A stretch of 26,728 nt of DNA from JABDGZ01 sp964483785 (GCA_964483785.1 CAZACW010000029.1:1-26728), one strand, 5' to 3'; shown: positions 8,801-17,060, counted from the first letter of the stretch. The notes: generated by a model not told the origin, from the sequence alone. Numbers and translations: made by a program.

Positions 8801-8873
8801 GCCGCGGATCCTGGACATCAGGCCCGCCGCCGTTGATCTGGCCGAGGCCCGGCACCGTCTTGTCTCCCCTTAA
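2880..8873 (+). CDS. Giant multidomain exported protein, Omnitrophota type
   Basis: 1,997 residues. A signal peptide (KKLRK, hydrophobic IIIIIAAFLG, then AQA near residue 29) opens it. Residues ~30-340 (starting PLSFAPMPRPGDMVHLSP) look like the conserved N-terminal region of Omnitrophota giant proteins, from memory. Residues ~380-1070 are mostly helical, HEAT/TPR-like. Residues ~1110-1490 resemble an (alpha/alpha) barrel of glycosidase or lyase type, with many Trp/Tyr/His such as YNQGQAIQEY and WSYTQYITPL. Residues ~1550-1640 look like a small beta domain. The C-terminal part (~1730-1997) carries AHEVIAHR followed by EREAF, a possible metal site of HExxxH type. Segments like export signals recur at about 1087, 1505 and 1698, each after a short [D/N]xAM motif. 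It looks more AT-rich than its neighbours. Probably envelope or exported; the substrate is unknown and I cannot assign an enzyme activity. Confidence 0.85.
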   Translation: MLKKLRKTLIIIIIAAFLGTSLKLPQAQAGPLSFAPMPRPGDMVHLSPDFTPAYLKGIIIQPDNALKFDFLVDKGSSPLNGAPKKQEYNKLIKYFLAALTVPDKDQWVNLSPYEKNRIIEGDFGKTEMGRDLLAQDYLLKQITSSLMYPDSGLGKKFWDKVYERAYKEFGNTNIPVNTFNKVWIVPDEAVVYESGNIAYVVKSHLKVMLEEDYLSLTKHNNSQSQTHSLSSKIIKEIILPAIEKEVNEGQNFAMLRQVFASMLLATWYKKALRQSLLGRIYADKSKVLGVNQDPKNNEAIYQEYLQAFKKGVFNFIREDADRYSHQVIPRKYFAGGSRNTFDEAMTVRNVDMASLSRAADPDMDAVTVSLDEYHAAANPAMAARSHAQELGALLSILGQFAWKYSTSQWFRLQRSLKLTSDPQKQMELVTKLARINDPEARDFAWRLLTDPQTLAYVNASYRRINNAISPAARRILADAFIRNGGERGQIVAHAVEVLRAKIPAINDFELGTAVYSNLPDAIAIYEEGYEIDYRNRRVAAGRSLQHDTSADAGRVKQIEQIFSQNFPAHADDRDEGVEERRRSLGDLIIALDSPGLKMKYAEQFIDQGLFWRKAGEVLSNIVFSLHERQLVQLAEHTAGLLQGYSRREAFAFLTIIVPHLEDQELMKRYLAVAGDSFLDDRVSDWRIVAPAEEAFQLAAAILIKLKDENLTRQYFEKMLREVYFLIYHSYSEHETRFGYFFSGMDAIYSVLAAVGPQDLRKEFASDVDLFFGRVEGLYAKNGTLKILGRAVVLLDNASPEKLRIFVEIFGYTHKRYYDPLLGTAYQAVADIAATFDNPTRVEAMDRIAEHNSNDYRYVSPEVAAAADATFESYTYWLHRGGGLYELSNKQRVMLMLMGFTPFEISFFSELNKEIHRKRNWHRQEAFTMEELRYSPETEDRTRNLVGVFLEPVPDEDGLYAMNTKQLLLVFFIRRYLDHDLKEIGGGHQTALQNLEIFMRAHRALTMPGVEAGIHEHEMGGVAGSVSAVLRAWGFDPDNNQQVGFIHVVVQAAEIEREFAKPKPKAPTEVAVVNAAMNAEGAKTHPTRRAVLTGTAAALAPGVSLGQNQGRSALNPHKALSWLNQQINPSNGLINSFTGLPDSDVSKSVTWMYNQGQAIQEYLALSDLNTAEILARGALKVRKDGQPWLNAYFLATGENATNLAEQRQSWVGPNAVLGHAILNLLDATKDKKLAEELLKAAMDVARWMNASVYRDFGSYGFVVAADGSKIATTEHNMRAAAFYYQFDRQFSNPSHPYHNLYRQYGRQIRDLNLKKHAQGIIDWVQGQMWDAAHKRYNVGYDDFTQRKLKTNDDDAWSYTQYITPLMAKIAGLDPRQFSGGMDWLMSHLSAVEIDGVSYKGVSRWHQRHSLWGKGTAETILALRILGRENEAKELYKTLAVLQAEDGGIKEAVGEGNVWPHNFPYSSVEASMPYIMVALGQNIKFMAQGAAGSKTDKNTAMTAQQFLDSLLNWARAVGVVSYALMPAMGLAQPVLPGPDAVLDMKLEKAPDPGRANAGAYMIWKSIYFISTVRLGDHEISVGDVFKDKVGAALTVKSIKDNPKKKGSYLITFESAQGWRTTIKIGSWDDMNRRGLSLFQPATKSDFHEFDGDNQILRRFFERDQNPDGPHFLRPGDHLDQLPPGSIMKPDEAMINEVMNRRGVLGLMGQGAAAAALGASFLRPSSAKARVVLNPAITNPRVRGALEVALQAGTSFLTTPIDTQGDEELKQLAAAAQKYLNEDDVTFTFTPVDLQAQLREELKREGFNDSYITEMLSKGSARSMIQKIDDHNYRIYFDVRTLQYGVAGIIVGLAHEVIAHRVVNERGLSNLQIEREAFRLELKFLDALMKVPGMQGMFPAPADNIWQEIHQMIDMERGTLRWIEQNIKNDKAQPSDLGGIDFNAANFAMVIKRDGRGVPLPISQQDLARLAHLGGFVPRILDIRPAAVDLAEARHRLVSP

Positions 8874-8903
8874 AAAATATCTTTTAATTGCCCTGGAATT
8901 TTG

Positions 8904-8923
8904 TATAATACAGCGTTTATAAT
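8904..8923 (+). promoter_or_regulatory. Two candidate -10 boxes ahead of speD
   Basis: Perfect TATAAT hexamers occur at 8904-8909 and 8918-8923 in the 105-base gap between the giant gene and speD. Neither has a good -35 box at the usual distance, so the start point is uncertain. No terminator for the giant gene is visible in this gap. Confidence 0.35.
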
Positions 8924-8978
8924 GACTGTAAACAGGGATGCTGTTTGAATCGAAAAGTTAACAAAGGACGGCCTACAC

Positions 8979-9398
8979 ATGAGCAAATCCGCGGTATTCG
9001 GATACGAACTTCTGCTTGACCTGTATGACTGCAAAACCGGCGTCTGCGACGATCTGACGCTCTGCTATAATTTTCTCGACGAGATTGTGGGCTTTTTAGG
9101 GATGGAAAAGCAGGCCCCGCCCTCCATTTTCAGGTCCGATGCCGCCCGGTTTCCCGATAAGGCCGGCCTTTCCGGCTGGGTCCCCCTGATCGAGAGTTCC
9201 ATCGTCATCCACACGCTTTCCCCGAAGGACTTCATCACCGTGGACATCTATTGCTGCCGCACCTTTGACCGCAAGAAGGCGGAGGATTTCTGCCGCCGCT
9301 ATTTTGCCCCCAAGAAGGTGCAGGCGCAGTTTGTCGAGCGCGGCCTTGCGTACCACCAGGAAACTCACGGCTCCCCCAAGGAGCTGGCCCACAAGTGA
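8979..9398 (+). CDS. speD: S-adenosylmethionine decarboxylase-like pyruvoyl enzyme
   Basis: 139 residues of the bacterial/archaeal SpeD family, which self-cleaves to make a pyruvoyl cofactor and decarboxylates AdoMet for spermidine synthesis. The cleavage signature is visible as IESSIVIHT: cut between Glu72 and Ser73, with processing His78. The catalytic cysteine would be Cys92 or Cys93 (VDIYCC). The ATG at 8979 has AAAGGA upstream. There is a ~10-residue insertion before the cleavage site relative to the compact Thermotoga enzyme. No spermidine synthase gene (speE) is in the window; leuS begins four bases after the stop. SpeD homologues that act on arginine or ornithine instead of AdoMet are known, so the substrate should be regarded as open. 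Confidence 0.82.
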   Translation: MSKSAVFGYELLLDLYDCKTGVCDDLTLCYNFLDEIVGFLGMEKQAPPSIFRSDAARFPDKAGLSGWVPLIESSIVIHTLSPKDFITVDIYCCRTFDRKKAEDFCRRYFAPKKVQAQFVERGLAYHQETHGSPKELAHK

Positions 9399-9402
9399 CC
9401 TG

Positions 9403-11892
<2,490 letters not shown>

Positions 11893-11898
11893 TTCTGT

Positions 11899-11904
11899 TA
11901 TACT
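11899..11904 (+). promoter_or_regulatory. Candidate -10 box for the small secreted protein
   Basis: TATACT, within GTTATACT, ends 11 bases before the ATG at 11916. The same GTTATACT string precedes hrcA (23974-23981). No convincing -35 hexamer is found at 16-18 bases. If used, the 5' leader would be only about five bases long, and there is no Shine-Dalgarno site. Confidence 0.4.
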
Positions 11905-11915
11905 TAAAAAACAAC

Positions 11916-12350
11916 ATGCGCACCTTCCTAAGAAATTCCATCGTGGTCTGTTCCTGCCTTATTCTGCCTGCCAGCGTATGGGCCTGGCCGAAAAAATTGC
12001 CCCAGAAAAACATTGTGTTGACGTATAATTCCGGCGCGGCGCCCTTGTCGGTCCGCATCATCGGGCCGATGGAACTGACTTTATTGGGAAGGGGAAACGC
12101 CCTGGTCCATGATTGGTGTGATTACAAAGTTATTTGGGGCGACGGGGCCAGGACGGATTATTACAAGGAGTATAAGCGAGGCCTGCCTCCGGCCAATTGC
12201 TCGGCGGGCCTGGAGCATGTGTATCAAAAACCCGGGACCTTTGTCCTGAAGGTGATCCGGTTTCATGACGGGCCTGCCCACCATAGCATCAAGGACTGGG
12301 TAGGCCGGGCCCAGGTCTTGGTCCGGGCGCCACAGACGCTTTCCCTATGA
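11916..12350 (+). CDS. Small exported PKD-like protein
   Basis: 144 residues with a clear signal peptide (RNSIVVCSCLILPASVWA, cleavage near residue 23-24). The mature part has PKD/immunoglobulin-like features: VIWGDG, then an HVYQKPGTFVLKVI strand pair, as in PKD domains where the Y-x-x-x-G-x-F/Y segment ends the fold. Two cysteines (in HDWCDY and PANCSAG) could form a disulfide outside the cytoplasm. It overlaps the next gene by four bases (ATGA), so it is likely cotranscribed with EndoQ although the two proteins act in different compartments. I do not recognise a specific family. Confidence 0.7.
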   Translation: MRTFLRNSIVVCSCLILPASVWAWPKKLPQKNIVLTYNSGAAPLSVRIIGPMELTLLGRGNALVHDWCDYKVIWGDGARTDYYKEYKRGLPPANCSAGLEHVYQKPGTFVLKVIRFHDGPAHHSIKDWVGRAQVLVRAPQTLSL

Positions 12351-13633
12351 AATTCATCGCTGATCTGCATATCCATTCCAAATACTCCCGCGCCACGGCC
12401 AAAAATCTGGACCTGGAAAACCTTTATCTGTGGGCCCAATATAAGGGCATCCAGATCGTCGGTACAGGGGATTATGTGCATCCAAAATGGTCCAAGGAAT
12501 TGGAAGACAAGCTGGAACCGGCAGAAGCAGGGCTGTTTAAACTCAAAGACAAATACGCCAAGGCCATGGACGCCCAAATCCCGCAGGCTTGCCGCGGGCA
12601 GGTGCGTTTTTTGCTGACGGTTGAGATTTCCAATATCTACAAGCGCCACGGCAAGGTGCGCAAGGTGCATAATTTGATCTTTTCGCCGACGCTGAAGGCA
12701 GCCAAGGCCATCCAGGCGCGGCTGGGGGCCATCGGCAACATCGCCTCCGACGGCCGGCCCATCCTGGGCCTGGATTCCTATGACCTGCTTAAAATCACCC
12801 TGGAGGCGGGCCCGGACAATTTGTTTGTGCCGGCCCATATCTGGACCCCGTGGTTTTCAGTGCTGGGTTCCATGGGCGGATTTGACAGCATGGAAGAGGC
12901 CTTCGGCGATTTGACCCCGCACATCCATGCGGTGGAAACCGGCTTGTCCTCGGACCCGCCCATGAATTGGCGGCTGAAACAGCTGGATGATTATATTTTG
13001 ATTTCCAATTCCGACGCGCATTCGCCGGCCAAGCTGGGCCGCGAAGCCAATGTTTTTGACACGGATTTTTCCTATGAGGGCATCTATAAGGCCTTAGTCC
13101 AGCGCGGCGACAAAGGCCTGGTCTCGACCCTGGAATTTTTTCCGGAAGAAGGCAAATATCATTATGACGGCCACCGCAGCTGCCAACTGCGCTGGCATCC
13201 CAAGGAAACGACAAAACACAAGGGCCTCTGTTCGGTCTGCGGCAAGCCGGTGACCGTCGGCGTGATGGCCCGCGTCGAGGCCCTGGCTGACCGCGGCGAG
13301 GGCGTCAAATCCCGGCGCTGGCGGCCTTATCATAATATTGTGCCCTTGCCGGAAATGATCGGCGAAGCAAAAAATGTGGGGGAGAGCTCCAAGGCCGTGC
13401 AGGAAGCCTACATGAATATTTTGGGCAAATTGGGCCCTGAATTTTATATTTTGCGGGATTGCCCGATTGCGGATATCAAGCGGGCCGCGGGGGATGTGCT
13501 GGCCGAAGGGATCAGCCGCATGCGCCAGGGCAAGGTCGAGATCGCGGCCGGCTATGATGGAGAATTCGGCACCATCAAGATTTTCGAGTCCGGCGAGCGC
13601 GAGGCCATCGAACAGCAGATGGTCTTGTTTTAA
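12347..13633 (+). CDS. Endonuclease Q family (PHP domain, deaminated-base repair)
   Basis: 428 residues. EndoQ cuts DNA 5' to deaminated bases (hypoxanthine, uracil, xanthine) and abasic sites. The PHP metal centre is visible: HIH (His8, His10), GTGDYVHP (Asp42, His45), then ETGLSSDPPMNW and ISNSDAHSP. A zinc-finger module follows, with Cys279, His284, Cys295 and Cys298 (CSVCGKPVTVG), and the C-terminal helical part has the family layout. The protein ends EQQMVLF, which resembles a beta-clamp-binding motif. It starts within the stop of the preceding gene (ATGA). Genes for Ogt and a UvrD-type helicase lie 1.1-1.6 kb downstream. Members of this family are often labelled as UvrD-associated in databases, which agrees with the context. 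Confidence 0.9.
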   Translation: MKFIADLHIHSKYSRATAKNLDLENLYLWAQYKGIQIVGTGDYVHPKWSKELEDKLEPAEAGLFKLKDKYAKAMDAQIPQACRGQVRFLLTVEISNIYKRHGKVRKVHNLIFSPTLKAAKAIQARLGAIGNIASDGRPILGLDSYDLLKITLEAGPDNLFVPAHIWTPWFSVLGSMGGFDSMEEAFGDLTPHIHAVETGLSSDPPMNWRLKQLDDYILISNSDAHSPAKLGREANVFDTDFSYEGIYKALVQRGDKGLVSTLEFFPEEGKYHYDGHRSCQLRWHPKETTKHKGLCSVCGKPVTVGVMARVEALADRGEGVKSRRWRPYHNIVPLPEMIGEAKNVGESSKAVQEAYMNILGKLGPEFYILRDCPIADIKRAAGDVLAEGISRMRQGKVEIAAGYDGEFGTIKIFESGEREAIEQQMVLF

Positions 13634-13635
13634 AT

Positions 13636-13662
13636 GGAAATAGGGCGCTGTCTCCTATTTCC
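13636..13662. repeat. REP-like inverted repeat after the EndoQ gene
   Basis: Perfect 9-bp arms GGAAATAGG and CCTATTTCC enclose a 9-base loop, starting two bases after the EndoQ stop. Palindromes with this kind of arm (GGAAATAGG... and CCTATTTCC) are, from memory, common as dispersed REP elements linked to IS200-like REP transposases in several anaerobes. There is no T-run, so it is not a standard terminator. A second CCTATTTC follows at 13664-13671. Confidence 0.6.
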
Positions 13663-13681
13663 CCCTATTTCAAGGATTGAT

Positions 13682-14047
13682 ATGCCGGTTTTAATCGCTC
13701 AGCCAACGCAAATCAAGGCCGCGGGCAACAAGCCTAAAATCATCCTGGAGCATATCGGCCGGGTGAATTCCAAGACCGAGGCCATCAGCATCGCGCACAT
13801 GAAAAGCCCGCCGGGCTGGCAGGAGCCTGGCCAGAGGCCGGAATTCGACGAATACACCCTTGTGTTAAAAGGGACCTTGCGTGTTGAGCATGAGCACGGA
13901 TCAATGGATGTCAAGGCAGGCCAGGCGGTGATCGCTTCAAAAGGCGAATGGGTCAAATACAGCTCTCCGGGGCCGGAAGGCGCGGAATATATGGCCGTCT
14001 GCTCTCCGGCCTTTTCTCCTCTCACCGTGCATCGTGATCCGGCGTAG
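13682..14047 (+). CDS. Cupin-domain protein
   Basis: 121 residues, a single small beta-barrel of the cupin type. Motif 1 is degenerate (PEFDEYTLVLKGTLRVEHEHG), with Glu-Tyr in place of the first histidines. Motif 2 is VKAGQAVIASKGEWVKYSSPGPEGAEYMAV. The loss of some metal-ligand histidines leaves metal binding and enzyme activity uncertain; a small-molecule sensor or isomerase are both possible. The ATG at 13682 is chosen because AAGGA lies five bases upstream; the open frame extends upstream to an ATG just past the EndoQ stop, but that stretch is the inverted repeat and not protein-like. Confidence 0.75.
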   Translation: MPVLIAQPTQIKAAGNKPKIILEHIGRVNSKTEAISIAHMKSPPGWQEPGQRPEFDEYTLVLKGTLRVEHEHGSMDVKAGQAVIASKGEWVKYSSPGPEGAEYMAVCSPAFSPLTVHRDPA

Positions 14048-14065
14048 GCTGATCTTACAAAAAAC

Positions 14066-14093
14066 TTGTCTTTGACCCATACTTTGTTAAAAT
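14066..14093 (+). promoter_or_regulatory. Predicted promoter of the small protein/retropepsin pair
   Basis: TTGTCT (14066-14071) and TAAAAT (14088-14093) are 16 bases apart. The -10 box ends six bases before the ATG at 14100 and there is no Shine-Dalgarno sequence, so the message would be leaderless or nearly so. Confidence 0.5.
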
Positions 14094-14099
14094 AAATCC

Positions 14100-14333
14100 A
14101 TGCCCGCCGTCCTCCTGCGAGAATACAAATTTTTCATTGCCCGCCTCGATGAATTTATGAAAACGCATAAGCATGAATTTGTGGTCATCAAAGGCCACGA
14201 CATTTTTGGTTTTTTTGATTCCTATGACAAAGCCCTCCGTGCGGGTATAGCCCATTTTGGCGCGACAACCCCCTTCTATATTGAAGAAGTGAAGGAAGAA
14301 GAAGCCGTCCACTTTTATCATGGAACTGTGTAG
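14100..14333 (+). CDS. Small conserved-type protein paired with a retropepsin
   Basis: 77 residues, soluble, mixed alpha/beta. The central stretch EFVVIKGHDIFGFFDSYDKALRAG resembles the short DUF5678-like proteins often found next to retropepsin-type proteases, where a beta hairpin is followed by a helix; I base this on pattern recall, not a search. It ends in an acidic stretch (EEVKEEEAV). The stop is three bases before the start of the protease gene, so the two are surely cotranscribed. It might be a partner, substrate or inhibitor of the protease. A promoter with the -10 box six bases from the ATG suggests a leaderless message. Confidence 0.65.
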   Translation: MPAVLLREYKFFIARLDEFMKTHKHEFVVIKGHDIFGFFDSYDKALRAGIAHFGATTPFYIEEVKEEEAVHFYHGTV

Positions 14334-14336
14334 TTC

Positions 14337-14771
14337 ATGCGCGGTATAATTTCCGTACAAGCACCTCATCTTCGGGAAAACGGCCCGATTTATCAGGTCG
14401 TCATCACGCCGTCCTTCCCGACCATTGATGCCATGCATCTGGAAAAAAAAGATGTGCCGCATATCAAGGTCAAAGCATTGATCGATACCGGGGCCCAGTC
14501 CACGGCCATCAGTAAAAAGGTCTCGGATTTTTTAAAATTGACCACGAGAGGCACGGTCCGGGTGTACACCTCGCATTCCAGCAAGGTCGTGAACAAATAT
14601 GAGATAGCCCTGGAACTGGATTCCAATGTGTACATGAACGATTTACGGGTCTTTGGGGCAGACCTTAATGAACACCGCATTGACTGTTTGATCGGCAGGG
14701 ACATTCTGCAGTTCGGCTTATTTACCTACGACGGCCCTGGGAAGAAATTCAAATTAGAATTCGGCTTATAA
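14337..14771 (+). CDS. Retropepsin-like aspartic protease, single domain
   Basis: 144 residues of the clan AA retropepsin-like fold. The catalytic motif is ALIDTGAQSTAIS with Asp50. The hydrophobic-hydrophobic-Gly motif near the C-terminus is LIGRDIL (119-124). One domain is present, so the active enzyme should be a homodimer. There is no signal peptide or transmembrane segment, so it is expected in the cytoplasm. It follows the 77-residue gene by three bases and is followed by a strong ribosome site for ogt. Such bacterial proteases are poorly understood; the substrate is unknown. Confidence 0.82.
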   Translation: MRGIISVQAPHLRENGPIYQVVITPSFPTIDAMHLEKKDVPHIKVKALIDTGAQSTAISKKVSDFLKLTTRGTVRVYTSHSSKVVNKYEIALELDSNVYMNDLRVFGADLNEHRIDCLIGRDILQFGLFTYDGPGKKFKLEFGL

Positions 14772-14784
14772 AGGAGGTGCCACC

Positions 14785-15261
14785 ATGAATTCAATCCAAT
14801 ACACCATGCCATCACCCGTCGGTGAAATTTACATCGTCGCCTCATCCAAAGGCCTCAACGGTGTGTTTTGGCACAAGCAGGACGTCAAGTGCACGGCAAA
14901 ACTCAATGCCCAACAGCCGGCGGACCGGTTTATTTTAAAGGCCGTCAAACAGCTGAAGGAATATTTTGCGGGCCAAAGAAGGGCCTTTGACCTGGACTTA
15001 AACTTTACAGGTACGCCGTTTCAAAACCGTGTCTGGAAGGCCCTGGCCCAGATTCCTTTTGGTGAAACCGTGGCGTACAAGGACATCGCCCGAAAAATCG
15101 ATCATCCCAAGGCCGTGCGCGCCGTCGGCACAGCCAACGGCAAAAACCCGTTTTCCATCATTGTGCCCTGCCATCGCGTCATTGCCGCGGACGGCTCCAT
15201 CGGCGGCTACGGCGGCGGGCTGGCGGTCAAGCGCCGTTTGCTTGAGATCGAACAGGTCTGA
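14785..15261 (+). CDS. ogt: Methylated-DNA-protein cysteine methyltransferase
   Basis: 158 residues; removes O6-alkyl groups from guanine in DNA in a single-turnover transfer to its own cysteine. The acceptor site is IIVPCHRVI with Cys129, followed by GSIGGYGGG. The DNA-binding helix-turn-helix (GTPFQNRVWKALAQIPFGETVAYKDIA) has the family arginine-finger region VRAVGTANGKNP. A textbook Shine-Dalgarno AAGGAGGTG (14771-14779) precedes the ATG, the strongest in the window. The stop overlaps the helicase start by one base. Length is normal. Confidence 0.96.
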   Translation: MNSIQYTMPSPVGEIYIVASSKGLNGVFWHKQDVKCTAKLNAQQPADRFILKAVKQLKEYFAGQRRAFDLDLNFTGTPFQNRVWKALAQIPFGETVAYKDIARKIDHPKAVRAVGTANGKNPFSIIVPCHRVIAADGSIGGYGGGLAVKRRLLEIEQV

Positions 15262-16712
15262 TGGAAAGGCCCGCTGACCTGAATGAGGCCCAATGGCAGG
15301 CGGTGCGCTTTGAAGGCGCGCATCTGCTGATCACCGCGGGGCCGGGCACGGGCAAGACCCATACGCTCACACGCCGCGTTGCGCATCTGGCCCCTTCCTT
15401 AAAATCCGGCGAGAAAATTTTAAGCATCACCTTCACCAACAAGGCCGCCTCCCAGATGCGGGACAGGTTGACCGCCTTGGGCGTCCGTCAGGCCCAGCTG
15501 TATATCGGGACCTTTCATGCCTTCTGCCTGAAACTTTTGCGCGATTACTTTGAACACACCGCCCTGCCTAAGGATTTCAAAGTGGCCGACCCGTCGGAGA
15601 TAGCGGGCTTTGGCAAGGAAAGCCTGGAGCGCATCAGTCTCATCAAGTCCTCCCAGCTGGCCATTGCGCCCGATGAGGAATATAAGGCCTATCAGCTGTA
15701 CCTGCGGGCCAACGGCTGGATCGATTTCGATGATATTCTGCGCGAGGCCCTATTGCTTTTGGAAGATGAGGACATTGCCGAGGATCTGCGCCGGCAATAC
15801 CGGCATATCTGTGTGGATGAATACCAGGACAGCAACAGCGTACAGCATGCCCTGCTTAAGGTCCTGGTCCAAAACGGCGTTTGGCTGACCGCCATCGGGG
15901 ATGCCCATCAGTCCATCTATGGATTCCGGGGCGGGAGGGTGGATTTGTTCCATCGCTTTGCAGAGGATTTTCCCGGCGCGCAGATTTTAAGCCTGACGGA
16001 AAATTACCGTTCTGCGCCCAGCTTATTGCAGGCCTCCGGCCAGGTGATGGGAGGCACGGACGTATTGGCCAGGCTGGATACCCAGGGCAAACTGGTGATC
16101 CATCAGGCCGCAAGCGACCGCGCCGAGGCGGATTATGTGGCCCAGCAGATTGAAAAGCTCATCGGCGGCCTAGACATGCATAACAGCCGCAGGGCCGTGT
16201 TAAGCCTTGGCGATATCGCCGTATTATACCGGCTCAACGCCGAGCGTTTTGTGCTGGCCCAGGCCCTGGAGCATTTGGGTATTCCCTATCAGATCGCCCA
16301 AAAGCCATCCAAAGCGGATGAATATACCGACGAGTCGGCCCTGGGCCAGAACGAAGAAGAGCTGGAATTCAATGTCGAGAAGGTGGCCTTGATGAGCCTG
16401 CACGCGGCCAAGGGCCTGGAGTTTCCGGTCGTGTTTATCATCGGCTGTGAGGAGGCCCTGCTGCCGTTGGGCCTGCTTAAGATGAAAGGCGATCCCCAGG
16501 AAGAGCGCAGGCTTTTTTACGTCGGCATGACCCGCGCCAAGGAATATCTCTATTTGACCCACGCGCGCCGCCGGCAATTATTCGGCCAGACGCTCCTTCA
16601 AGGGCCGTCTGTGTACCTGGCCGATATCGCCGAAGAATTGAAGGCCTATGAGGCCGCCAAACGTTCCGTGTTTAAAAAAGACCCCGATGCCCTGCAGTTG
16701 AAATTGTTTTAA
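15261..16712 (+). CDS. Compact UvrD/PcrA-type superfamily 1 helicase
   Basis: 483 residues, far shorter than UvrD/PcrA (about 720). All SF1A motifs are visible: Q motif NEAQWQAV, Walker A AGPGTGKT (26-33), motif Ia ITFTNKAASQM, GTFHAFCLKLLR, Walker B VDEYQD (185-190), GDAHQSIYGFRGG, ENYRS, LMSLHAAKGLEFPVVFIIG and FYVGMTRAKEYLYL. The 2B subdomain is missing: sequence runs from ALEHLGIPYQI almost directly to motif V. The 1B subdomain is also reduced. The last residues are LQLKLF, matching the QLxLF clamp-binding consensus. It starts inside the ogt stop codon, so translation is coupled. A 3'-5' translocase in repair with EndoQ and Ogt is likely; unwinding may need a partner. Confidence 0.9.
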   Translation: MERPADLNEAQWQAVRFEGAHLLITAGPGTGKTHTLTRRVAHLAPSLKSGEKILSITFTNKAASQMRDRLTALGVRQAQLYIGTFHAFCLKLLRDYFEHTALPKDFKVADPSEIAGFGKESLERISLIKSSQLAIAPDEEYKAYQLYLRANGWIDFDDILREALLLLEDEDIAEDLRRQYRHICVDEYQDSNSVQHALLKVLVQNGVWLTAIGDAHQSIYGFRGGRVDLFHRFAEDFPGAQILSLTENYRSAPSLLQASGQVMGGTDVLARLDTQGKLVIHQAASDRAEADYVAQQIEKLIGGLDMHNSRRAVLSLGDIAVLYRLNAERFVLAQALEHLGIPYQIAQKPSKADEYTDESALGQNEEELEFNVEKVALMSLHAAKGLEFPVVFIIGCEEALLPLGLLKMKGDPQEERRLFYVGMTRAKEYLYLTHARRRQLFGQTLLQGPSVYLADIAEELKAYEAAKRSVFKKDPDALQLKLF

Positions 16713-16736
16713 TTCCCCCTTTAGGACAGGAAGACC

Positions 16737-17060
16737 ATGTTTTACCTTACCCCGCAAGAACGCAAGTTCATTGTTATGGTCATGATTGTTTTTGCCCTGG
16801 GCGCCTTGGTGCAGGGACTGCTGCGCCGCGACATCCCGCCGGTGCGCTGGTTCAAGGCTGTCCGCCAATTCAAGATCCATGTCAATGGTGCCGGGCCCGA
16901 GCAATTGCAGATGCTCCCCGGCATCGGCGCCAAGCTGGCCGCGAGGATTGTCGATTACCGACGGCAATACGGCCCTTTCAAGGACCTGGAAGACCTTCAA
17001 GACGTGGAGGGGATGACAGCCAAACGTTTTGACCATATCAAGGAGCTGATCGCCTTATGA
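16737..17060 (+). CDS. comEA: ComEA-type membrane-anchored helix-hairpin-helix DNA-binding protein
   Basis: 107 residues: one transmembrane segment (about 11-30, FIVMVMIVFALGALVQGLL) and a C-terminal double helix-hairpin-helix domain (LQMLPGIGAKLAARIVDYR and FKDLEDLQDVEGMTAKRFDHI). ComEA binds incoming double-stranded DNA outside the membrane and hands it to the ComEC channel. The ATG at 16737 follows an AGGA motif. Its stop TGA overlaps the ATG of a comEC 5' fragment (ATGA at 17057), showing the ancestral comEA-comEC coupling; the intact comEC now lies ~1 kb away beyond an inserted cassette. Confidence 0.9.
   Translation: MFYLTPQERKFIVMVMIVFALGALVQGLLRRDIPPVRWFKAVRQFKIHVNGAGPEQLQMLPGIGAKLAARIVDYRRQYGPFKDLEDLQDVEGMTAKRFDHIKELIAL

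Noticed and set aside
9265..9402. Upstream extension of leuS into speD
   Set aside because: The extra 46 residues are Arg/Ala-rich out-of-frame speD sequence; LeuRS homologues start at the ATG at 9403.
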